From contig NZ_CP015922.1 of NCBI RefSeq assembly GCF_001659725.1, positions 1,674,001 to 1,738,000 on the forward strand: DNA of 64,000 nt, read 5' to 3'. How positions within the stretch are numbered: the stretch's first letter is position 1; every line of letters starts with the position of its first letter. A model generated the notes under the pieces. The model was given only the letters and a program-made list of their open reading frames with translations. It was not told where the DNA came from and ran no database searches. The position numbers and the translations under genes were made by a program. This document shows positions 7,573 through 14,134 of the stretch, in pieces. The DNA comes from Polynucleobacter wuianus (GTDB lineage Bacteria; Pseudomonadota; Gammaproteobacteria; Burkholderiales; Burkholderiaceae).

Positions 7573-7595
7573 AAGCTTTACTTAAAGTAATGCTC
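7573..7595. repeat. Palindromic repeat P, copy 3 (inverted orientation)
   Basis: TTACTTAAAGTAA core with flank AATGCTC on its right. Relative to the copy at 8830 it is inverted, with the GAGC flank facing inward on both, so the two bracket the toxin-antitoxin unit like short terminal inverted repeats. Confidence 0.7.
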
Positions 7596-7649
7596 ATCCC
7601 TCCAACATACCTCCACAACTCGCCATTAATCCCCACTCTTAGCCATACT

Positions 7650-7858
7650 TTCTTTTGGCTAAATTGACCCCAGTAATTCATCCAAAGAGGTTGTCCTAGC
7701 CTGGTGTCAGAAGCTAAAGTATGTGTATGGCAATTAAAAAAGAAAGTACACATCAACTCATACACCGTACCCAACCCTCTATCAACGCGAGCATTTGCCG
7801 TATGGCAATGTCGCTATAAAGTGGATAACAAGTGGATACGAGCCACTACCAAAGAGAC
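7650..7858 (+). repeat. 209-bp direct repeat, copy 1
   Basis: Nearly identical to 9522-9730 with no length difference. It encodes the same 51-residue protein start in both copies. Identity stops just after AGCCACTA, where the cargo regions diverge. It forms the common left end of two cassette-like units. Confidence 0.9.
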
Positions 7859-8060
7859 TAAGTTTGACTTGGCGATGAATAAGTCTAAAGAGCTGTTGGT
7901 GGAAGTGGGATTCGTAAAAATTCTGGGACTCCAGCGACCATTAAGGGCTTATTTGCTATATGGCAAGGTAAAAGTGGGTGATTTATATAGGTTCCAAAAA
8001 GGAACTTATTGCGCTATAATGGAACCACCTAACGGAGAACAATCATGTCTATTAACGTGA
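7704..8060 (+). pseudogene. Probable integrase N-terminal remnant, copy 1
   Basis: A GTG-started frame of 118 codons. Its first 70 residues (STRAFAVWQCRYKVDNKWIRA..., then KELLVEVG) resemble the arm-binding N-terminus of tyrosine recombinases found in tRNA-borne islands. No catalytic domain follows; instead the frame runs into the promoter and start of the antitoxin gene. Family assignment is from pattern memory only. The same start is present at 9576. Confidence 0.45.
7990..8026 (+). promoter_or_regulatory. Toxin-antitoxin promoter with GGTTCC/GGAAC half-sites
   Basis: A perfect TATAAT box lies at 8015-8020. Three related half-sites surround it: GGTTCC 7990-7995, GGAAC 8001-8005 and GGAACC 8021-8026. 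The arrangement fits autorepression by the downstream antitoxin or toxin-antitoxin complex. The -35 element is weak. Confidence 0.6.
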
Positions 8061-8254
8061 AATTATCGGAAAACCTTGTTGAGCAAGCTAAAGTGTTTGG
8101 AAGTGTTGAGCATCGCTCAGTACCTAAGCAGATTGAGTATTGGTCGCAAATCGGCAAGATCGCTCAAGAAAACCCAGATTTACCATTCTCTTTGATTCGC
8201 GAGATCTTGATTGCCGATCAAGAGCCAGTCATTGGTGAGTACGTTTTTAACTAA
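8045..8254 (+). CDS. ParD-like antitoxin
   Basis: A 69-residue protein resembling the ParD-like antitoxin family: MSINVKLSENLVEQAK start, SVPKQIEYWSQIGK helix, and an acidic C-terminus suited to toxin binding. GGAG precedes the ATG. The stop overlaps the toxin start (TAATG). By family habit it should neutralise the toxin and repress its own promoter at the half-sites just upstream. It lies within a P-bounded accessory unit. Confidence 0.8.
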   Translation: MSINVKLSENLVEQAKVFGSVEHRSVPKQIEYWSQIGKIAQENPDLPFSLIREILIADQEPVIGEYVFN

Positions 8255-8532
8255 TGCGTTTACTGGTCACGGCCACTTTTGCAAAGGCTACAAAAAAACT
8301 GCATACACCGCAAAAGCTAGAGTTAGATGCTGCACTTAAGCTTATTTGCAAAGATCCTGAGATCGGCGAGGCAAAGGTGGGAGATTTGTTAGGCGTATAC
8401 GTTTATAAATTTAGGTTGTCTCAGCAACAATGTTTATTGGCGTATCGAATTTTGGATGCAGAAAGCATCAAACTATTAACATTTGGCCCGCATGAAAATT
8501 TCTATAGAGATTTAAAACGTCAAGACGAGTAA
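8254..8532 (+). CDS. RelE/ParE-family toxin
   Basis: A 92-residue basic protein with the RelE/ParE fold pattern: a start strand (LLVTATFAKATKKL), two helices, then strands GVYVYKFRL, CLLAYRIL and IKLLTFGPHENFYRDL. The last segment is typical of the family. It overlaps the antitoxin gene by one base. Whether it cuts mRNA (RelE) or inhibits gyrase (ParE) cannot be decided by eye. It probably stabilises the accessory region. Confidence 0.82.
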   Translation: MRLLVTATFAKATKKLHTPQKLELDAALKLICKDPEIGEAKVGDLLGVYVYKFRLSQQQCLLAYRILDAESIKLLTFGPHENFYRDLKRQDE

Positions 8533-8558
8533 TGGGCCTCTTTAATTCAATGATTCAT

Positions 8559-8745
8559 AGTGATAGTCGCTGTGTGAATGGTGTCAAATTCGGAGAAAGC
8601 TAAAGGTAGAAATATCCAAGCTAACGCCGAGCGAAGCTTAGTAGAGATACTTTGAACGTGTAGAGACTAGACGGCACCCATCTAAGTTCAGAAATGAATA
8701 CGGTGAAGGAATAGTCCAGGGAGTAGTGAAAGCTACACAAATCGG
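8559..8745 (+). ncRNA. Group I intron relative lacking P2 (degenerate)
   Basis: A second copy of the tRNA-Ile intron from P3 to the terminal G, including GGTGTCAAATTCGGAGAAAG, the AGACTAGACGGCACCC core and the ATAGTCCAGGGAGT segment. The P2 hairpin is missing and the first 20 bases are altered. ATTCAT precedes it, and an eroded GGGCC at 8534 may mark the old 5' exon. Splicing is doubtful and no functional tRNA would result. There is no gene between 8533 and 8867. Confidence 0.8.
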
Positions 8746-8786
8746 AATCCTTGGCTCCCAGGTTCAAGTCCTGGTAGGGCCCACCA
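8746..8786 (+). repeat. tRNA-Ile 3' half with CCA, after intron remnant
   Basis: AATCC through the T arm and acceptor to CCA, with substitutions (CTTGGCTCCC) and one extra A before the acceptor, which would disturb the cloverleaf. A displaced 3' exon, not a tRNA gene. Confidence 0.8.
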
Positions 8787-8793
8787 GAAAAGT

Positions 8794-8829
8794 AAACCCT
8801 CATCAGCAATGGTGGGGGTTTTGTCTTTT
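8794..8829 (+). terminator. Terminator after tRNA scar at 8746
   Basis: AAACCC.../...GGGTTT stem with loop CATCAGCAATGG, followed by TGTCTTTT. Same design as at 6836 and 39952. Confidence 0.8.
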
Positions 8830-8851
8830 GAGCATTACTTTAAGTAACGTT
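8830..8851. repeat. Palindromic repeat P, copy 4
   Basis: GAGCATTACTTTAAGTAACG directly after the terminator. It forms an inverted pair with the copy at 7573, bracketing the toxin-antitoxin unit. Confidence 0.75.
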
Positions 8852-8867
8852 TTGCAGGATATATAAA

Positions 8868-9368
8868 TTAATGAATTTGTCCACTCAGAGCGAATTCCCT
8901 TAGAGCATTACCAGGTGTGATTGTGCTTTTGTAGAGTGGTCCACAGGGAGTATCGGCCATCATCATTGAGAGTGAAAAGCAATTATCTGCATAATGCATG
9001 GACTGATAGCCTTCTAGATGATAAGTAAACATATTTAAAATACCAATGATGCTGCGATTGGTTGATTTGCAATAAATCACCTTATCAAGATGATCTAACT
9101 CCTGTTGCATAAAAGATTCGCTTACACCTTGAGAAAGCAAGATCTTAAATAGGTATTGTGGGAATCGCTCTACTAGGTTTGATGCTGGAGCTAGTGGCAT
9201 CAACACTGGTAGTAGGGTTCTTTCATTTACAAACAACGCCACTTGAGGTTTTGAAAATATTGCCTTAGCATACCAATTGCCCAAAATATTGTCTCCCTTC
9301 CCAGCGGGTTTGTTTGCGCCTAAAGAGACCCGATCTAATAATTGTTTTGAGCAGTGTAAATAAAACAT
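8868..9368 (-). CDS. DUF6933-like protein
   Basis: A 166-residue soluble protein whose start (MFYLHCSKQLLDR), the GNWYAKAI segment and the NERTLLPVLMPL segment fit the DUF6933 pattern as I recall it. Family function is unknown. It is transcribed alone on the minus strand between P copies 8830 and 9459. Ends are clear, but no good ribosome site is visible before the ATG. It has no evident partner, so I treat it as island cargo. Confidence 0.65.
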   Translation of the reverse strand: MFYLHCSKQLLDRVSLGANKPAGKGDNILGNWYAKAIFSKPQVALFVNERTLLPVLMPLAPASNLVERFPQYLFKILLSQGVSESFMQQELDHLDKVIYCKSTNRSIIGILNMFTYHLEGYQSMHYADNCFSLSMMMADTPCGPLYKSTITPGNALREFALSGQIH

Positions 9369-9458
9369 TGGAAGGCGCCTCTGATTAGGTCTAAGGTCAA
9401 CTTTCTTTTTACCATATGCGGTAAAAAGTTTGAATTTTATTAAAATCCATAAGCCTTA

Positions 9459-9478
9459 CCGTTACTTAAAGTAACGCT
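9459..9478. repeat. Palindromic repeat P, copy 5 (inverted orientation)
   Basis: Perfect core GTTACTTAAAGTAAC with GCTC on the right flank, inverted relative to the copy at 11083. Together they bracket the ATPase/STAS-like unit. The gap 9369-9882 contains only this repeat, the 209-bp repeat with its integrase remnant, and the triple repeat at 9821. Confidence 0.8.
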
Positions 9479-9521
9479 CATTCTCGATTTATTGCCATTA
9501 GCCACCACAACTAGCCACAAG

Positions 9522-9730
9522 TTCTTTTGGCTAAATTGACCCCAGTAATTCATCCAAAGAGGTTGTCCTAGCCTGGTGTCAGAAGCTAAAGTATGTGTAT
9601 GGCAATTAAAAAAGAAAGTACACATCAACTCATACACCGTACCCAACCCTCTATCAACGCGAGCATTTGCCGTATGGCAATGTCGCTATAAAGTGGATAA
9701 CAAGTGGATACGAGCCACTATCAAAGAAAC
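9522..9730 (+). repeat. 209-bp direct repeat, copy 2
   Basis: Nearly identical to 7650-7858. The match begins at TTCTTTTGGCT and ends a few bases after AGCCACTA. Left of it, the sequence up to the P repeat is only loosely similar between the two units. Confidence 0.9.
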
Positions 9731-9782
9731 CCAACTTAGTTTGGCGGTTAATAGGGTTAAAAGAGCCTCAGAGTATCGTTAA
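9576..9782 (+). pseudogene. Probable integrase N-terminal remnant, copy 2
   Basis: The same GTG start and first 51 residues as the copy at 7704, ending after 68 codons in an unrelated short tail. No recombinase catalytic domain follows. It is a truncated coding remnant if the integrase reading is right. Confidence 0.45.
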
Positions 9783-9820
9783 ACGCTATTTAAGCAGGGT
9801 TTCTTGTCAATTCCTGACTA

Positions 9821-9874
9821 AAAACTTTACAATGATTTCATAAAACTTTACAATAATTCCATAAAACTTTACAA
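9821..9874 (+). promoter_or_regulatory. Three 12-bp direct repeats at 21-bp spacing
   Basis: AAAACTTTACAA occurs exactly at 9821-9832, 9842-9853 and 9863-9874, a strict 21-bp period, or two helical turns. Each unit contains TTTACA (like -35), and TACAA(T/A) (like -10) lies 17 bp after the TTTACA of the previous unit, so promoters and operator overlap. The last unit ends 8 bases before the ATG of the next gene, which carries a putative DNA-binding N-terminus. Autoregulation is inferred. Confidence 0.7.
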
Positions 9875-9882
9875 AAATAGAC

Positions 9883-10923
9883 ATGAAATTTGCCAATACA
9901 AAGCGCTCCCAAGAGGTACGCCAGTTCTTGGTAAATGGCGTTAAAGCCAATCAACTCGATTTAGCTCATGCTGCAATGGCAAAGTTTGGCCTTACTAGGC
10001 AGGCTATCCATGCACATTTTGCAGCCTTAGTTAAGGATGGATTTTTAGCTTCCAGCGGAAGTACCAAGGCGCGTGTATATCAATTAGGTATAAAGCGATT
10101 TCATGACGGTCTATTTAAATTAAAGGGACTGGAAGAGTCTGAAGTCTATTCAAGTGACTTTAGTGAAATATTTAATGGCTTGCCTAAAGAAATTGCCAAT
10201 ATTTGTCATTACGGCTTTACTGAAATGCTAAACAACGCCATTGATCACTCAGAGGGTACTGAGGTCTATATTCATGCAGAAAGAACGCCTGATTTTGTTT
10301 CAATAGCTATTGTTGACAATGGCGAGGGAATTTTTAACCATATTGCTAGATTATTGAAGTTACATAATCCACGTGAGTCTATTTTGGAGTTGAGCAAAGG
10401 AAAGCTTACAACTGATCCAAGAAATCATACTGGGCAAGGAATCTTTTTCTCATCCCGAGCTTTTGATGAATTCTTTATTTTCTCTGGTGATTTAGTCTTT
10501 ACGCATGCTGACGGTTCGGGAATAGACTTTTTACTACATAACGAAAACAGTCATCAAGGAACCAGGGTTGTCATGAAAATAGCGCTTAATTCAGAAAGAG
10601 TATTGCGTACGGTATTTGATAGTTTTAGTGGTACGGAAGATGAAGATTACGCGTTTAATAAAACCGTTGTTCCAGTGAAGTTGGCTCTATACGAAGGTGG
10701 GCAACTTATTTCGCGTTCGCAGGCGAAGCGAATTTTAAATCGTGTTGATCGTTTTAAGACTGTACTATTAGATTTTAAAGGTGTTGGATCAATTGGTCAG
10801 GCCTTTGCGGACGAAGTGTTTCGTGTTTTTATTAAACAAAATCCGCAAATTACCATTCACCCTATTAATGAGAGCTTAGAGGTTAAAAAAATGATTAAGG
10901 CTGCTCAAAGCAATTTAGGATAG
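9883..10923 (+). CDS. Winged-helix / HATPase / STAS-like (DUF4325) regulator
   Basis: A 346-residue protein in three parts. Residues 1-70 form a helix-turn-helix-like domain (LTRQAIHAHFAALVKDGFL). Residues 100-235 form a GHKL ATPase with N-box (E114, N117, N118), G1 (VDNGEGI, 144-150) and G2 (GQGIFFSS, 184-191). Residues 270-345 form a STAS-like domain of the DUF4325 type (LLDFKGVGSIGQAFADEV). There is no phospho-acceptor His domain, so it is not a classic histidine kinase; the layout recalls anti-sigma kinase/antagonist pairs fused in one chain. There is no Shine-Dalgarno site. The stop codon is the first three bases of an intron remnant. Confidence 0.75.
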   Translation: MKFANTKRSQEVRQFLVNGVKANQLDLAHAAMAKFGLTRQAIHAHFAALVKDGFLASSGSTKARVYQLGIKRFHDGLFKLKGLEESEVYSSDFSEIFNGLPKEIANICHYGFTEMLNNAIDHSEGTEVYIHAERTPDFVSIAIVDNGEGIFNHIARLLKLHNPRESILELSKGKLTTDPRNHTGQGIFFSSRAFDEFFIFSGDLVFTHADGSGIDFLLHNENSHQGTRVVMKIALNSERVLRTVFDSFSGTEDEDYAFNKTVVPVKLALYEGGQLISRSQAKRILNRVDRFKTVLLDFKGVGSIGQAFADEVFRVFIKQNPQITIHPINESLEVKKMIKAAQSNLG

Positions 10924-11005
10924 AGACACTACGGCACCCAACAAAGTTCAGGAATGGATATGATGATGGCATAGTCCAGGGAGTAGTGAAAGCTACACAA
11001 ACCGG
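10921..11005 (+). ncRNA. 3' fragment of the tRNA-Ile group I intron
   Basis: TAGAGAC, CGGCACCCA, GGCATAGTCCAGGGAGT and the terminal ACAAACCGG match the 3' part of the intact intron. The 5' two thirds are absent, and the guanosine-site segment is altered. It cannot splice. Its first three bases serve as the stop codon of the preceding gene, so the junction of cargo and intron is exact. Confidence 0.8.
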
Positions 11006-11045
11006 AATCCTTTGGTCCCAGGTTCAAGTCCTGGTGGGCCCACCA
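11006..11045 (+). repeat. tRNA-Ile 3' half with CCA, after intron fragment
   Basis: Differs from the 3' exon of the intact gene at one position (C for T in the T arm), the same variant as at 6784. The 5' half is missing. A displaced attachment-site remnant. Confidence 0.8.
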
Positions 11046-11053
11046 GAAATGAA

Positions 11054-11082
11054 AATACCAACCTTCGGGTTGGTATTTTTTT
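11054..11082 (+). terminator. Terminator after tRNA scar at 11006
   Basis: A 10-bp stem AATACCAACC/GGTTGGTATT with a TTCG loop and a T run. Confidence 0.9.
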
Positions 11083-11103
11083 GAGTATTACTTTAAGTAA
11101 CAG
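11083..11103. repeat. Palindromic repeat P, copy 6
   Basis: GAGTATTACTTTAAGTAACA, imperfect, directly after the terminator. It forms an inverted pair with the copy at 9459. Confidence 0.7.
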
Positions 11104-11145
11104 TTGTAACAGCAGATTTGTAATTATAGGTAATTGGTAAATTTA

Positions 11146-12120
11146 TTATTCAGCAGTTATACCCGTAAGGCGGATAATCTCGGCCCATTTTTTATTTTCA
11201 CTCACCATATACGTTCCAAAGCTTTGAGGGCTCTGGCTGGGCGTAACCATATTACCTGCCTCCTCATAAGTTGTCTTAAGAGATTTGTTATTAAGAGCGC
11301 TGGTAATGCCTTGAAATAAAGTGTCAATCTTATCTCGAGGTGTTTTGATCGGGGCCCACATGCCAAACCATGATTCTTGAATTGTTAACTCATTTTTCAT
11401 AATTTCATTTAGTGTTGGTACATCTGGTAACTGCGTTAAGCGATTTTTGCTTGTTACGGCAAGTGCACGCACTTTTCCTCCCTTAACCAATGGCACGGCC
11501 GTACCTGCTATTGGAAAGGCAAATTGTGTATCGCCCCGAATTAAAGATGTAGCAATTTCTACCGATCCTTTTAATGGGATGTGAACTACCTTTAAATTAT
11601 TCAATGTTACAAATGTTGCCCCCGCAATATGCGCTGAAGTGCCAATTCCACCTGATCCATAATTCATAGATCCTGGGTTAGCTTTGGCAGCAGCGATTAC
11701 GTCCTCAACCCTTTTGTAAGGTGAGTCTGCTGAGACCATCATCACTGTTGGGAACGAGTACATGTTACTAATGGGCGCAAAATCTGTTAGGGGGTTAATT
11801 GAAATTTCTGGCTTAATAATTTTTTGGATTAACTGTATGTTTGATCCAAGCATAAGGGTATAGCCATCAGGTGCTGACTGTGAGGCATATTGAGTCGCCA
11901 GTACGCCGCCAGCACCAACTTTATTCTCAATGATGACTGCTTGCTTAAAAGTGTCTCCCAGATAAGGCGCTGCTTGTCTTAGCTGTATATCCGGACCACC
12001 TCCAGCTGCGTATGGGCAGACTATTTTGATCGAGTTACTTGGAAATCCTGTCTGCCCATATGATGCAAAAGGATATAGGCTAATGCCGGGGATGGTAATT
12101 AGAAACTCTCGACGTTTCAT
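11146..12120 (-). CDS. TctC/Bug-family periplasmic solute receptor
   Basis: A 324-residue extracytoplasmic receptor of the tripartite tricarboxylate transporter type. The signal region carries an Arg pair (MKRREFLITIP). Family segments are IKIVCPYAAGGGPD near residue 33, AGGVLATQYASQSAPDGYTL near 70-90 and VVHIPLKGSVE near 180. No TctA or TctB permease lies nearby, which is usual for Bug receptors in Burkholderiales. It is last in a catabolic operon, so its ligand is probably the carboxylic acid degraded by that operon. Confidence 0.88.
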   Translation of the reverse strand: MKRREFLITIPGISLYPFASYGQTGFPSNSIKIVCPYAAGGGPDIQLRQAAPYLGDTFKQAVIIENKVGAGGVLATQYASQSAPDGYTLMLGSNIQLIQKIIKPEISINPLTDFAPISNMYSFPTVMMVSADSPYKRVEDVIAAAKANPGSMNYGSGGIGTSAHIAGATFVTLNNLKVVHIPLKGSVEIATSLIRGDTQFAFPIAGTAVPLVKGGKVRALAVTSKNRLTQLPDVPTLNEIMKNELTIQESWFGMWAPIKTPRDKIDTLFQGITSALNNKSLKTTYEEAGNMVTPSQSPQSFGTYMVSENKKWAEIIRLTGITAE

Positions 12121-12149
12121 GCTGTATCCTAATTTTCTTATTTCAGATC

Positions 12150-13139
12150 CTATCGACTCATATCAATCACAATCCTACCCTTCGATTTACCTGCCAGCGT
12201 GAGATCTAGGTAATGTGATAGCTCTTCAATGCCAATGATGCTGGCGATTTCTTTTAAATGGGTCGGGCGATATTCATTAGCAATCTTCTTCCAAACTTTT
12301 TCTCTTATATTCATAGGTGAGTTTGCATTGATGCCAATCAAACGAATTCCTCTGAGAATAAATGGAATTACAGTAGTCTCAAGTTCTGCTCCACCTGCAT
12401 TTCCAAAGGCAGCGATTACTCCGCCTGGTTGCATCACGCGAGTGATCCAAGATAAAATAGAGCCGCCAACTGAGTCAATTGCTCCTGCCCATTGCGCTTT
12501 TTCAAGTGGCTTAAATTTACTCTCTGATGAAATTCGTGCAATGACTTCGGTGGCACCGAGGTTTTTAAGATATTCCACCTCATTTGGTTTGCCACTCATA
12601 GCAGTAACTTGATAGCCTCTTTTCGACAACATATCAATTGCAATAGTGGCTACACCGCCAGTTGCTCCGGTTACCAGGATTGGGCCGCTTATTGGATTGA
12701 GGCCGTTTAGCTCCATTAAGTCAAGAGATAGTCCCGCCGTATAACCTGCTACACCGATAGTGGCGGCATCAAGAAGCGTGAGGCCTTGAGGTATTTTCAT
12801 GGCCCAATCTGCATTGACCCGTGCATATTGGGCATGCCCACCATCATGATCAACTCCAAGCCCGTAACCATTTACCAATACCTGATCACCTGGGCTAAAG
12901 CGTGAATCAAGCGATTCAACCACTATGCCAGTCAAATCAATACCGCTAATTCTTGGCCATTCACGCACTATATTATTAAGACCTTTCGAAGCTAATGCAT
13001 CCTTATAATTAATACTAGAATATGCCACCTTGATGATCACATTGCCGGGGCTTAAAGAGTCCAATTGAATAGATTCAATTTTTCTGGTGACTGCTCCATC
13101 TAAGGAGTGAAGGCGAAAAGCTTTAAAAGGTGCATTCAT
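12150..13139 (-). CDS. AcuI/YhdH-like acrylyl-CoA reductase (MDR family)
   Basis: A 329-residue medium-chain reductase expected to reduce a 2-enoyl-CoA such as acrylyl-CoA with NADPH. Visible are the substrate-domain start (INYKDALASKG), GNVIIKV-type strands, and the nucleotide motif VTGATGGVATIAIDML near residue 155. There are no zinc cysteines, as in this subfamily. I use ATG 13139: the longer frame to 13274 runs back into the upstream gene. The start is one base past the upstream stop, so expression is coupled. Confidence 0.85.
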   Translation of the reverse strand: MNAPFKAFRLHSLDGAVTRKIESIQLDSLSPGNVIIKVAYSSINYKDALASKGLNNIVREWPRISGIDLTGIVVESLDSRFSPGDQVLVNGYGLGVDHDGGHAQYARVNADWAMKIPQGLTLLDAATIGVAGYTAGLSLDLMELNGLNPISGPILVTGATGGVATIAIDMLSKRGYQVTAMSGKPNEVEYLKNLGATEVIARISSESKFKPLEKAQWAGAIDSVGGSILSWITRVMQPGGVIAAFGNAGGAELETTVIPFILRGIRLIGINANSPMNIREKVWKKIANEYRPTHLKEIASIIGIEELSHYLDLTLAGKSKGRIVIDMSR

Positions 13140-13140
13140 G

Positions 13141-14112
13141 TTATTGGGCTTTGATGTTGGCTTGTTTAGCAACTTGTGACCACTTGATTGTTTCAAGTCT
13201 GATATGTTCAGCAAACTCGGTAGGAGTGCTTCCAACAAATTCCACCCCTTGTTTTTGCATGCCCTCGCGAACATCAGGCATCTTTATGACTGTTTGAATG
13301 GCGCTATTTAGGCGATTGATAATAGGAGTCGGTGTGCCTGCTGGTGCCAAAATTCCCCACCAGGAATATGCTTCCATTGGGTATCCCAATTCCTTTAATG
13401 TTGGAACATTCGGCGTAATATTTGCTCTATTCGGCATGGCAATTGCTAATGGGACTGCATTGCCCGCGTTAACTTGCGCCATTACTGGACCATAATTATC
13501 AAAACTTAATTGAACCTGCCCGCCAATAAGGGCGGTTGTTGCTTCTGAACTTCCCTTGTAAGGGATGTGATAGAGGTTACTTTTGGAGTCACTTTTAAAT
13601 AGCTCTCCAGCCAAATGTCCAATACTGCCATTTCCCGGCGTTGAATAAGATAGGCCGTCGGGTGTTGATTTTGCTTTAGCAAGTAACTCAGCAATACTTT
13701 TAATATTTGAATTATTTGTAACAAAAATATAAACGGGAACTTTAGTAATAAGCGTTATCGGAGCTAAATCCTTTTGAGTGTCATAAGGCAATTTCTCAAA
13801 TAATGCGGGATTTGTTGCAAGGTTTGCTGTACCCATCAACAAGGTATAGCCATCGGCAGGGGCTCTCGCAACTGCGAGTGTTCCTGTTTGTGTTGAAGCA
13901 CCTGGTTTATTTTCAACAATCACTGTTTGGCCAAGTATCGACCCTAATTTCTGACCAATTGTTCTCGCAACATTATCCGCGCCACCACCTGCGGCGTAAG
14001 GGACAATGATTTTGATGGAGCGATTAGGATAGCTTGCATCCTGGCCAAAAGCGTTAAAAGCAGATGTTACGTAGAGCAAAGAAAATATCGCTATATGAAG
14101 TTTATTTTTCAT
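13141..14112 (-). CDS. TctC/Bug-family periplasmic solute receptor
   Basis: A 323-residue receptor with a clear signal peptide (MKNKLHIAIFSLLYVTSAFNAFG) and the family start IKIIVPYAAGGGADNVAR. NLYHIPYKGSSEATTAL lies near residues 175-190. It sits between the acyl-CoA dehydrogenase and the AcuI-like gene in one minus-strand operon with a second Bug receptor, so the operon has two. Ligand unknown; context suggests the acid activated by the CoA transferase at 15822. Confidence 0.9.
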   Translation of the reverse strand: MKNKLHIAIFSLLYVTSAFNAFGQDASYPNRSIKIIVPYAAGGGADNVARTIGQKLGSILGQTVIVENKPGASTQTGTLAVARAPADGYTLLMGTANLATNPALFEKLPYDTQKDLAPITLITKVPVYIFVTNNSNIKSIAELLAKAKSTPDGLSYSTPGNGSIGHLAGELFKSDSKSNLYHIPYKGSSEATTALIGGQVQLSFDNYGPVMAQVNAGNAVPLAIAMPNRANITPNVPTLKELGYPMEAYSWWGILAPAGTPTPIINRLNSAIQTVIKMPDVREGMQKQGVEFVGSTPTEFAEHIRLETIKWSQVAKQANIKAQ

Positions 14113-14134
14113 AATTTCTCCAAAAATTAAAATG

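Noticed and set aside
8621..8809. Minus-strand ORF across the intron remnant
   Set aside because: It is antisense to structured RNA and tRNA sequence, with no ribosome site or protein-like features.
9440..9646. Minus-strand ORFs inside the two 209-bp repeats (also 7523-7774)
   Set aside because: They mirror the plus-strand integrase-like frame, and the shared part exists only because the DNA is repeated.
13140..13274. N-terminal extension of the AcuI-like reductase
   Set aside because: The extra 45 residues lie inside the upstream TctC gene and do not resemble the family; ATG 13139 fits.
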